NCBI RefSeq assembly: GCF_963576545.1
Contig: NC_083641.1
Coordinates: forward strand, 30,172,706-30,236,705
DNA from: Limanda limanda
Lineage: Eukaryota; Chordata; Actinopteri; Pleuronectiformes; Pleuronectidae
Direction: 5' to 3'
DNA length: 64,000 bases
Below the pieces are notes generated by a model. The model made no database searches. It was not told the DNA's origin and was given only the letters and a program-made list of their open reading frames with translations. Shown here piece after piece: positions 43,062 to 64,000 of this stretch; the stretch's first letter is position 1, and every line of letters begins with the position of its first letter. Position numbers and translations under genes: made by a program.

Positions 43062-44110
43062 TGTCTGTGGTACAAGAAGGACAACAAGTTCAAGATCCCC
43101 AAAGGTGCGTCCGCCGTCTGATTGGTCGAGGAAACGTCCGGTGAAAAGCTGAACCATCCGATGATTGGATGTGATTTCTGATGCTTCAGTAATCTTTCAT
43201 ATACTTGATTTATCAGTTGTAACAAACTGATGAAGTCGTTTTCATGTTCAGGTAAATTCCTGACCCCGTCTTTTTGTGTGTTTCAGCTTATATTCGTTTC
43301 AACTTGATCTCCCCGGTGATACAGAGGAGCCCAGAGAAGTACGAGACTTTACCGTCACCACACAGCAAACACCACAAACACACCATTTAAAATCCAACCA
43401 GTGCAAACTATGTTGTTGTTGTTCGTCCTCCAGTCTTGTTCTGTTCGACATCTTCGTCAACATCCTGGCTCACAACCTGGCGGAGCCGGCGTATGAGGCG
43501 GACGTGGCGCAGCTCGAGTACAAGCTGGTGGCCAGCGAGCACGGACTGGTGATCCGGCTGAAAGGCTTCAACCACAAGCTGCCGGTGAGGAGAAGCTCGC
43601 TGCGCAGAGTGAACAGGGAGTTGATGGAGAAGTTTTCCAATGTGTTCTATGCGTTTGAAGAAATATCATATGTGGATTCTTTAACCTCTAACACATCCAC
43701 ATCAGTTTAGTGCCTGTTCTTCAGTTTGTGCTTTGACGTCAGAATGTGGAAACAACAAAGACTCTGTGACCAACGTGTGTCGTCAGAAATCTGTCTCCAC
43801 TAGAGTTTAACACGTCACAGTGAAGTTCAACCTTACTCTCATTTTCTGACGGATTTTAAACGTGATGAAAAACAGTGAGTTGCTCAGAAACGTGACTTCC
43901 TGCTCAGTGAGCGCTGAGAGATTCCAACCTCTTCCCTCGTCTGTTCAGCTGCTGTTGACGCTGATCGTGGATCACCTGGCGGACTTCAGCGCCGAGCCGG
44001 GCGTCTTCACCATGTTCTCAGAGCAGCTGAAGAAAACCTACTTCAACATCCTCATCAAACCGGAGCGACTCGGGAAGTACGTCACACATCCTGCTGCGGG
44101 TCGGGGGGGT
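43062..44110 (+). pseudogene. nrdc: nardilysin fragment, four exons
   Basis: Exon pieces: about 43062-43104 (5'-truncated; LWYKKDNKFKIPK), 43287-43338 (YIRFNLISPVIQRSPE), 43434-43584 (VLFDIFVNILAHNLAEPAYE and on through KGFNHKLP) and 43949-44076 (LIVDHLADF...SEQLKKTYFNILIKPERLG). All splice sites and phases are intact, and the residues match the middle of nardilysin, an M16 metalloendopeptidase of the insulysin family. The catalytic HxxEH region and everything else are absent. The first exon lacks its acceptor: the repeat element stops exactly where nardilysin sequence begins, and a repeat resumes near 44112. It is therefore a captured or duplicated fragment without visible function. Confidence 0.85.
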
Positions 44111-44111
44111 A

Positions 44112-44316
44112 CCAAATATGCCAGAGATACAGAAGCTTGTGTTTTGATGACATGTAATCAAACGAAGTTGAAGTTGATCGGATGAAAGCCGTATGACAAG
44201 TTCGTCAAAGTATAAATGTGGAAAATGGCCAATATAGCCATTAAAGTCAAAATGGCGGGCTCCCTGTTTGGTCTAGCATATCTATCCAAGAGACTTGTTT
44301 GTTTGTTATGAAAAGA
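44112..44316 (-). mobile_element. fragment of the flanking fish repeat
   Basis: gaagttgatcggatgaaagc and nearby stretches are similar to 47868-47960 and, inverted, to 42405-42620. It is a third partial copy of the same repeat. Confidence 0.55.
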
Positions 44317-45396
44317 CACATGTCCAGTGTTGCCACAGTTACTTTGAAAAAGTAACTTAGTTACTTTACAGATTACTTGATTGTAAAAGTAACTTAGTTA
44401 CTTTACAGATTACTTGATTTTAAAAGTAACTAAGTTAGATTACAAGTTACCTTATTAGTTACATTCAGCAGCTGCCGACAACACCCCCGCCGCCTCAACA
44501 TAAAAATCACAACCGGTTTTGCCAACACTCACTTTATTAGAAGTGCATTTTTAAAAGTAATGTACACAACAACAACGTATAATGTATCTCCTGACATTTT
44601 AAGTTGAACTTAAAAACTATTTCCTGAAAAAATTCATGTTTTTATAAAAATAAAATAAAGACAGTCTTTCTTGACCTGACATATTTAACTGTTAACACTG
44701 TAATGGAAAAACTTACTACTTATGATCTACATTGTTTATAAATGTAACTTTTCAACATGTTTTATGAACATTGTACCTGTTGTTCACAGCATTAGAGAAG
44801 CAAGGAGTGGTTTTACAAACAGCTGTTCTGTGAGGCAGCCCGGCATTGACAGTAGAAGGGATCTTTTTTATTATGGCACGAAACGAGGGCGATTCAACTA
44901 AAATTTTCACATAGGCTTCATGACTTCACTCCCAGAGACGCAAGAAGAAAATCAAATATATTGTAACGGACTGGGTTTATGTTTATGTTTGGATTTGACG
45001 TATGTTCAGTAAAACACTGTGTTGAAAGAGCGTTCCGATATCCTGAGGGTCAGTGAAGGGGTCGGGTTGGGACATGTGACTGTTTGGACCAGTAGGATGG
45101 CTTTGTTGGGGATGTCAGGCCCTCATTGGCTGCTTGTGTTGGGGATCGGGGGGGGGGCAATGAGGAAGTGAAGGGTTGTTGATGTGTGCGAGTGACGGAG
45201 TAAGAGCGAGAAGTGCACATGTTCGTGTAGATGATAATAAAAGTAACAAAAAGTGGACAAAATAGTAACGCACAGTGACTTGGAGGAGTAACTTTAATCT
45301 GATTACTGGTTTGGAAATAGTAACGTGTTGTATTACTCGGTCAGATTAGAGAAATGCGTTACTAAGTAGCGCGTTACCGGCATCACTGCACATGGC
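44317..45396. mobile_element. hAT-like element nested in the repeat block
   Basis: The element spans 44325-45388. Ends CAGTGTTGCC and GGCATCACTG are flanked by CACATGTC and CACATGGC (seven of eight match). The body is rich in agtaacttagttac subterminal repeats. No transposase frame was seen. Confidence 0.75.
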
Positions 45397-45445
45397 CCTG
45401 TAGATTTTTGTACATGTCGGCCAATCGTAGTGCCGGGGCTGCCCT

Positions 45446-48078
45446 TTAGGGGGCGCTAGTCAGTTATTTTGCCACGCCCATTCCTTAAAACCATCTGAAT
45501 GTCTGCAGGGGGGGGGGGTTGTTGATAAACACATGTAGTTTGAGGGAGGTTGACATTCATGTCAGTGTAATTATAGATTTCTGTCTTTACAAAGTGAGGA
45601 CTAAATATGTGATAAAGGAAGGTCAGTGTTTGATAGACAGCTGATCTCTGTGCGGAGCAGAAACGTCACCACGACGAACTTTGATCAACAAACATGGAGA
45701 CAAAAGAAGTTAAAGATTTAAACACAAAATCTAAATCACTGCTTTTAATGACTCAAGTCTATTTGAGTTTACAGAACTCAGCTGTGGATCCAGACCAATT
45801 AACCCTAACTGCAGCATAGAGAGGCTGAGTGAATGTGGTCTGGACTCTGTGGAGGAGAGTCATGGTGTCAGAGACGCTGTAGAAGGACAGAACACCTGCA
45901 CTGTGATCCAGGTACACTCCTACTCTGGAGGACCAAGGACCTGACACTGGAGTCTTGATGCTGTTGTGATACAAGTTATAACTGTTTCCATAACAACATA
46001 ATGACCAAGATTTATCATTGTGTCCAAATAAACATTCAAGTGAGCATACTGCTCTGCTGATATTCTTGTATGCGACTGCTACACAAACTTCTCCCCACGG
46101 CAAACCCAGCTTCACCTCCACCTCCCAGTAACAACGTCCAGTCAGACTCTCTCTACTCAGGACCTGAGGCTCATGAGTGAATCTGTCTGGGTGATTAGAA
46201 TAAGACTGTTCTTCACTCATCATTGTTACTTTTCTGTTTCCCTCAGATAATAACAGACGTCTGTTTACTGTGGTTGGATCCATTGTGATTTCCTGTGAAT
46301 ATTTTAAGAAGTCAGCTCTGGTCTTTGGATCTGGTTGTGGCAGTAAAACATCCACTTGAGACACAATCTGTAAAATCTTTGTCCGTGTCTCACTCAGAAT
46401 GTCCTGTAGTCGACCTCTGACCTGGAACACAGCAGCTGTCACGTCCTCAAAGTTCCTCAGAGGACTGATCCTGATGCTGGATGAGTGTGTAGATCCACTG
46501 AGTGGTGACAGTGAGGGGTAGTTGTGTAGAAGCTGGTTGTGATCCTCTGTGTCTGAGAGCTGTTTCAGTTCATGGTCTTTCCTCTTCAGCTCAGTGATCT
46601 CCTGCTCCAGTCTCTCCTGAATCTCTCTGACTCGACTCACTTCAGTTTCCTGCTGGGATCTGATCTGCTGCTCCACATCAGAGCTTCTTTTCTCCAGCAG
46701 ACGGATCATCTCAGTGAAGATCTCCTCACTGTCCTCCACTGCTTTATCAGCAGAGCCATTGACGGCCTCCTCCTCCGGTTGAAGCAGCTTCACGTCTTTC
46801 TCTGTGTCCTGGACTCTCTGCTGGATTGTTTGTCTCCTCAGCCCGAGCTCTCTCTGCCTCTCAGTCCTTTCTGCTGCAGCTGACACTATGTCGTGGTCTT
46901 TATGTTCCTCCACAAAGCAGAGATAACAGATACACTGCTGATCAGTGAGGCAGAACATCTTCATCAGCTCGTCGTGACGAGAGCAGATGTTCTCCTGGAG
47001 CTTCTCCGTGGGCTCCACCAGCTTGTGCTTCTTCAATGGAGCTGACTGAAGATGATGCCGGAGGTGTTTTTCACAATAAGAGGCCAAACAATTCAAACAG
47101 GACTTGAGAGATTTCCGTTTTCTCCCAGTGCAGACATCACAGGCCACATCTTCAGGTCCAGCATAGCAGTGATCAGCAGGAGCAGCTTGGAGTCCAGTCT
47201 TCTTCAGCTCCTCCAGTGAAGCAGCTAACATGGTGCTTGTCTCCAGGACAGGCCTCGGTGTGAAGGTCTGTCTACACTGAGGACAGCTGTAGCTTCCTCT
47301 CTCCTCCTCTTTGTCCCAGTGGGTGTTAATACAGCTCTTACAGTAGCTGTGTCCACAGACAGTAGTCACCGGATCCTCCAGTAGATCCAGACAGATCAAA
47401 CAGGAGAATCTTTCTCTGTCCAGGTGATTTTCTTGCTGCTCCATTTCAGCTGCTGCCAGAGACTATAGAACAGATTCACTTCCTCTGAACACAAACAGAT
47501 CTCTGCTCCTCCCTCTCTCGTTCACTTCCTCTTTTCTTTCTTCTTCGCTGTACCTCAATGTTTACACGGTTTGAGGAAATGTCCCAATTCTGAGAGGGAG
47601 AGAGACGTAACCTTTGCAAGACATGAAGATTCCTTTGATCTATGACCACTGACACTGTCACTGCCGGAGTGCTGCATGGACCATGAATCCTTTGACGGCT
47701 CAGCATCAAAGGATTCATGATCCATGTATGCCGCGTTACAGAACATTGTGTTTTATTGGCGTGTAATCAAACTTTGACGCCACGCCACGGTCACACCGTG
47801 TGACGAAAAATCTATCGTAGAGTTGGTTTGTATCTCCATCTTGTTGTGATGACACTCATCTCAATTTGAAGTTGATCTGATGAAAGCCCTGGTACAAGTA
47901 CCTCAAAGTAAAAATGTGGAATATGGCCAAAATGGCCACTATAGGCATAAAAGCAGGCTTCCTGTTGCGTTTCTACAATTGCACCGAAAGGACAAAAAGA
48001 CAATTCATTTGCCTGAATAATAATAATAATCCTTACCATTTCAATAGGGCCTCACGTCTGTCAGTGCTCGCGCCCTAA
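45446..48078 (-). mobile_element. fish repeat element, right inverted copy split by the TRIM gene
   Basis: 45446-45560 is the inverted counterpart of about 42955-43061, and 47750-48078 of about 42091-42610. The right end reads aatagggcctcacg...gtgctcgcgccct, the complement of the left copy's start. The TRIM gene and its flanks (about 45600-47745) occupy the middle. Confidence 0.65.
45759..47444 (-). CDS. TRIM E3 ubiquitin ligase, fish TRIM/finTRIM-like
   Basis: An uninterrupted 561-aa ORF. A complete C3HC4 RING lies at residues 15-57 (C15, C18, C30, H32, C35, C38, C54, C57). A B-box-1-like Cys pair cluster is at about 100-130, a B-box 2 (CSRHDELMKMFC...CICYLC) at about 152-190, a coiled coil at about 190-305, and a PRY/SPRY at about 375-560 (DPTTVNRRLLLSEGNRKV, YWEVEV, GVYLDHSAGVLSFYSV). 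The order matches the large teleost TRIM expansions (finTRIM and TRIM16/25/39-like groups), many linked to antiviral defence. The RING looks catalytically complete. The single exon suits several fish TRIM groups or a retrocopy. It sits inside repeat copies, so recent mobility is possible. The exact subfamily is not resolved. Confidence 0.9.
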   Translation of the reverse strand: MEQQENHLDRERFSCLICLDLLEDPVTTVCGHSYCKSCINTHWDKEEERGSYSCPQCRQTFTPRPVLETSTMLAASLEELKKTGLQAAPADHCYAGPEDVACDVCTGRKRKSLKSCLNCLASYCEKHLRHHLQSAPLKKHKLVEPTEKLQENICSRHDELMKMFCLTDQQCICYLCFVEEHKDHDIVSAAAERTERQRELGLRRQTIQQRVQDTEKDVKLLQPEEEAVNGSADKAVEDSEEIFTEMIRLLEKRSSDVEQQIRSQQETEVSRVREIQERLEQEITELKRKDHELKQLSDTEDHNQLLHNYPSLSPLSGSTHSSSIRISPLRNFEDVTAAVFQVRGRLQDILSETRTKILQIVSQVDVLLPQPDPKTRADFLKYSQEITMDPTTVNRRLLLSEGNRKVTMMSEEQSYSNHPDRFTHEPQVLSRESLTGRCYWEVEVKLGLPWGEVCVAVAYKNISRAVCSLECLFGHNDKSWSLCCYGNSYNLYHNSIKTPVSGPWSSRVGVYLDHSAGVLSFYSVSDTMTLLHRVQTTFTQPLYAAVRVNWSGSTAEFCKLK

Positions 48079-48154
48079 TGAGACGTATTTTAATGTAAAG
48101 TATAAATGGAGTCAGATTATCAAACATATTATGACCTTCTGCACCATTCTTTCT

Positions 48155-48600
48155 AGATCAGAATCAGAATCAGAATCAGAAGTATTTTATTGCCAAGTAC
48201 GTTCACACATACAAGGAATTTGCTCTGGTTATTGATGCAAACAATGAACATAGAAACATAAAAACGCAATAAATACAACATACATAGGAGAGCAATACAA
48301 AATGGGAAACCAGTATATATTTACTCACTGTATACTTCTTATTTACTTACTTTTTACCAATATTTATACAAAGTAACATTTATTTTGAGATAAACATTTC
48401 TGAATAAAAATATATAAAAAATATAAAAAGTGAAGTAAAAAGTGTAATGCTAAATGCAAAACAGTGAACAGTGTCATATTGCAATATGCAATGTAATGCA
48501 GTATAATATAATATGATATGATGTAATGTGTTAATTTAACACATCCTAGAGGTGTGGGGGTGGAATAAAAGAGTAAAACAATAAAAAAAAAAACCCAGTT
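48155..48600 (-). mobile_element. LINE 3'-end remnant, minus orientation
   Basis: On the minus strand the sequence ends ...GGCAATAAAATACTTCTGATTCTGATTCTGA, a familiar fish LINE terminus with a short TTCTGA tail (plus-strand agaatcagaatcagaatc at 48158-48180). Part of it matches 15540-15705. Confidence 0.65.
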
Positions 48601-49640
48601 AAGATGAATAATAAAACATTAATAAAAATGTATAACGTGACCTGAACCCAGTTTTAAGTCAAACTTTCTAACTAGTACTATTCACATTCACCTTCACATT
48701 ATTATTATAATTTTTATTATTATAGTAGTATTGAACAAATGTGCGCCTTAATATTAAAGGTTTGGTTAATTGCTTTGGTAAATGTGTGTCTGCTGCCCTC
48801 CTGTGGCCATAGTGTGTGATAACAATCACCACATCGTATTTTCACCATATCTAATAACTTCTGTCGTTTCTTTCTGTAAACTTCCTGATATTTATATGTT
48901 TCTAATCTGGAGTCAAACGAATGAGATGGAATCAAAACTGAGCTTCACGTGAATAGTAATCATCATAAAATGATTTTATATTTGTTAAAGTTCACGACTG
49001 TTTTTAATCAATTCTGAATATTTAAATTTTTCAATCATCATGATGAAGTTTATCTGCACTTAAATAGAGTTAAATTATAATCTGAAGCGCTCTTCGTTTA
49101 AAACACTGCCCTCCTGTGGTCACATTTTGTATGTACACCAATGTTTAGAGTAAATATTTTATTTTGAAAGCAGTAGCACAGGAAGTACTACTATGTTATT
49201 ATTTCCGCCTTGAGGTAAAAGTACAATCTAACTTCAGTCGTCACGTAGTTTCGCATTGTGGCCACAGGAGGGCAGTGTGCACACGAGCCTCCGCACACGA
49301 TGGAGTTAAATTAACTTTAAAAACTAGTTTCAACAATTAAATTATTTCATATCGTCCACCTATTGATCCTTAAAACGCAGATTATATTAAACTGATGACG
49401 TTTTAATCACAGAACCAGTTTAAAACAACATGGACAAATGATCTTTGTTTACAAAATTAATTTATAATCCTTCTTACTAACTTTTTTTTAATCCCACTTT
49501 TTGAAGATAATGTTTTTATAATTATTTTCTTTTAATTAACTGTATTAAAAGAAACCCTTAGGTTCATTTGAGTCGCGGTGTTGATAAAAACGTTTATTTA
49601 AAAAATGCAGTGACGCCATCAGGCAGCGCCCGCGTGTGCA
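48601..49640. other. AT-rich intergenic DNA upstream of iws1
   Basis: No gene recognised. Three ctgccctcctgtggcca-type motifs (about 48793, 49107 and 49258, the last inverted) recur in this stretch. Confidence 0.4.
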
Positions 49641-49820
49641 GATGACGCAGTTCCGCCATCTTGGCTCTGAGGCTGCGCAGGGAAGCTGCTAGCTGTCTAT
49701 GCTAGCTGTTAGCTGTTAGCTCGTCGAGGCGCTAGTTTCTGGTTGATTCAGTCCGCGGGAGTTCGAAGCGGTTCCGGTTCCTCGGGTCTGAAGCTGAAGC
49801 GGATCCGCGTCGGGGGACTG
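49641..49820 (+). promoter_or_regulatory. iws1 promoter and 5' UTR
   Basis: tccgccatcttgg (49652-49664) is a YY1-type site in the position expected of a TATA-less housekeeping start. A CRE-like tgacgca lies just upstream (about 49643). gctagctgttagc repeats follow at 49688-49720. The start codon is at 49821. Confidence 0.45.
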
Positions 49821-61204
<11,384 letters not shown>

Positions 61205-61551
61205 TCTTCACCTCCGGAGGATTTATACACTTCTTTTTCTTTTTAATGTTTTGTTCCTGAACCCCCCCCCACCCCCCCCTCCTCAGGTCCTGCCTTTGCT
61301 CGAGGGCTAAGGTCAAAGTGGGAGTGTCTGATGATGTCACAGATATTTGAGAGATTTTGACCCCCCCCCCCCCCCAGGTTTCCCAGAACCGAAATCAGGA
61401 ATCAAACCATCCAGCTCTGCCTTTTTAGTTTCTGGATGTGAAGGTGTTTTTATTTTGCCGAGCAGACGCCCCCCCCCCCGGTCAGGCCCCTCCCCCTGGT
61501 CCGCCCCCCCCCCCCCCCCCGGCTGTGAATGATCTGTATCTGATGATGATC

Positions 61552-61566
61552 TTGTTAATAAAGTCA
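61552..61566 (+). terminator. iws1 polyadenylation signal
   Basis: TTAATAAAG about 350 bases after the stop codon is the first canonical AATAAA downstream of iws1. The 3' UTR has several long C-runs. Confidence 0.6.
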
Positions 61567-61599
61567 CAAACTCTCTTCACTCTCAGCTTCCTGATGTTT

Positions 61600-63410
61600 T
61601 CAGACCAAACACATTAAAGAGCCTCGGATCATAAACATCCCATAATGCAACATCAGTTTATTAATACTGCTGCTGTCCTCCTCTTCCTCTTTTCACCACT
61701 CATAAACCTGAGCTCCTCTGACATATGTTAATGTCTCTTTATTATTAATATAGTTATTACATCAACAAATCACTTTATTGTCCAGATTCAGATCCGAGTC
61801 TGACCTTTGACCTTGAGGAAGAAACAAACACTTTCAGATCCGTCATCGTTTAATCTTTATTAAGCACGAGATCACGTAGATTAAGAAGCGTTTTCAAACC
61901 AGGATCAGTCAACGGGTCCGAACAGGAAACGTTTCCACGGCATCACCGGCTGGATCCAGGTCAAAGGTCGGGTCTGTGGTGCTGAAGCTGCAGAACATGA
62001 CTCAGCAGTTTTCTCCTGCAGCTTCTCAGAGGAACATTCTGTCAGTCGTTCATGTTTTAGCTTCTATTTGTGTTTGTAATGAGGAAGCTTCTAACTGGGG
62101 GGGGGGTCTTCAGGTCTCTGATGATCCTCGACAGTTTTGAGATTTGATTCTGAGACAGAACCTGGGATCCAGATTCATCCACTTGAATCAGTAACGATAT
62201 TCACATGGAAACAAATATTCAGACTTGACTCTTTTCCGAATGAGACATGAATTCAGATTTTGCAGGAGATGGTGAAGAATTTTCAAGAATCAACAACTGA
62301 TGTTTTCATTTATCAGCAAATTAGAAAACAACTGAATCATTAGTTACAGCCTTGATTTGGAGATGATGTGATATAATATCATCATCTCCAAGGTTATGGA
62401 TCCTGATGTCTAACGATGATCAACCAGACGTCTCCTCAGATGTTGCACCTGGTGAAGATCCACGAGACAAACGGATCCTTCATGTGAATATGGGATATAC
62501 AAATCAAATGTGAGTGACTGATGGTTAATAGAATATTCCTGTTGACATGTTAAAGACCTTAGTCTGATTATGATTCATGTATTGATATTGTTTTAAAATC
62601 CCAACCTGAAAGAGTTTAATGTGACGTCACAGGTCAGAGGTCAGAGCTCCAACAGGAAGTGATGATGAGGATGTGAACATGATGTCTGATCTGATTATTG
62701 ATATGAACTCGTCTCAATCACAGAATGTTAGTTTCCAGGTGAACGACCTCGATGTCTCAGTGCAGAAGTTTTTCTCTTATAGAAAGTGAATGCAGGTTTT
62801 GAACGTATTGACCATATTAAGACTTCCTGTGGGCGTGGACAAGATGAAAACCACACGAAGGATGAAAGTCAAATCACTTTGATCTTTTCTTTGGTCCTGA
62901 CTCTTCTGCAGGTGTGAAGGATTCACGGAGCAGCACCTGAATGCATCATAGCACATTCATTGCTGTGTGTGTGTGTGTGTGTGTGTGTGGGGGGGGTGAT
63001 TGACGGGTGATAGGCGTGTGGTGGGCGTGTCCCAGCAGGTGACTGGCAGTCGGTGATTGGCTGTGGTGAGTCTGCAGAGAGAATTCTGTTTTCAGATTAA
63101 CGACAAACGAACTTCGTTAACTTCATCGTGAACGAAGGTGACTGTACCTGTCCAGAGGGGGCGGGCTTTCAGCGGCAGGGGGTGGAGCCTATCCTCTGCT
63201 GCTCGGTAGACGACTCATGCCGATCCTGTCGATGGGAGGAGGATGGACTCGTCGCCGTGGCAACTCTGCGACTTTACTTTAAAACAAGAAGAAGAAGAAG
63301 ATAAACAACAAAAGGAAGATTAAAATGAAGGAATCTTTAATTATTTAGGTTTTAAATCAAAGTTAAATTTTAAAGGTCCAGTGACTCGGTTTTCACTAGT
63401 GGTGAAGTTG
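61600..63410. other. unannotated intergenic DNA
   Basis: No gene recognised on either strand. A (TG)n lies at 62964-62989, a small hairpin at about 62357-62393 and a short agaagaaga run near 63286. Confidence 0.4.
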
Positions 63411-63420
63411 TAGATTGCAC

Positions 63421-64000
63421 TCAGGCGTGTGTCTCAGGCGTGTGTCTCAGGCGTGTGTCTCAGGCGTGTGTCTCAGGCGTGTGTCTCAAGCGTGTGTCTC
63501 AGGCGTGTGTCTCAGGCGTGTGTCTCAGGCGTGTGTCTCAGGCGTGTGTCTCAGGTGTGTGTCTCAGGCGTGTGTCAGGCGTGTGTCTCAGGCGTGTGTC
63601 TCAGGCGTGTGTCTCAGGCGTGTGTCTCAAGCGTGTGTCTCAGGTGTGTGTCTCAGGCGTGTGTCTCAGGCGTGTGTCTCAGGCGTGTGTCTCAGGCGTA
63701 TGTCTCAGGCGTGTGTGTCAGGCGTGTGTGTCAGGCGTGTGTCTCAGGCGTGTGTCTCAGGTGTGTGTCTCAGGTGTGTGTCTCAGGTGTGTGTCTCAGG
63801 CGTGTGTGTCAGGCGTGTGTGTCAGGCGTGTGTCTCAGGCGTGTGTCTCAGGCGTGTGTCTCAGGCGTGTGTCTCAGGCGTGTGTCTCAGGCGTGTGTCT
63901 CAAGCGTGTGTCTCAGGCGTGTGTCTCAGGCGTGTGTCTCAGGTGTGTGTCTCAGGCGTGTGTCTCAGGTGTGTGTCTCAGGCGTGTGTGTCAGGAGTGT
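63421..64000. repeat. 13-bp minisatellite, open at the window edge
   Basis: About 44 copies of gtgtgtctcaggc with caagc, caggt and gtgtgtgtcaggc variants. It continues past base 64000. Confidence 0.95.

Noticed and set aside
43062..44185. A functional nardilysin gene
   Set aside because: Only four central exons are present, with no catalytic zinc-binding exon, and repeats begin immediately on both sides.

Overview
The window is vertebrate nuclear DNA. It reads as a teleost fish, probably a percomorph (inference). Genes are multi-exonic with GT-AG introns. CA/GT and GA microsatellites are extremely dense. Typical fish DNA transposons are present (hAT families, a TTAA-flanked foldback, BED-finger elements), along with fish LINE tails and a fish-type TRIM gene with a PRY/SPRY domain.

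Layout. 1-9.1 kb holds an acidic-repeat candidate exon at the left edge (minus), long GA/CA arrays, and a candidate first exon of a secreted, Thr/Glu-repeat protein (minus, 8698-9098) with its own TATA box. 9.34-14.62 kb is a 5.3-kb purine-only-looking 13-bp tandem array with higher-order duplications. 15.9-18.6 kb is wdr74 (plus), reduced to two coding exons. 20.3-30.2 kb is acap1 (minus, 22 coding exons, 728 aa), tail-to-tail with wdr74. 30.8-35.8 kb is repeat-rich: a Gypsy pol remnant, a C2H2-finger exon, a TTAA-flanked foldback and AT-rich DNA. 35.9-38.9 kb is a BEN-domain gene (minus) broken by a hAT insertion in a coding exon and by other lesions. 39.16-41.42 kb is a hAT-like element holding a LINE tail and a histone H3 pseudogene. 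42.09-48.08 kb is a composite of inverted repeat copies that encloses a four-exon piece of nardilysin and an intact intronless TRIM ORF. 49.8-61.2 kb is iws1 (plus, 15 coding exons, 695 aa). 61.2-64 kb has no recognised gene and ends in a 13-bp array that runs off the window.

The three complete conserved genes have unrelated housekeeping roles: ribosome assembly (wdr74), Arf6-linked endosomal recycling (acap1), and transcription elongation and mRNA processing (iws1). No operon-like cooperation is implied. A recurring theme is repeats placed at splice sites: CA tracts directly after 5' splice sites and UG tracts directly before 3' splice sites, always in transcript orientation. Exon boundaries were set by hand from splice consensus, reading frame and remembered human orthologues, and no alignment was run.
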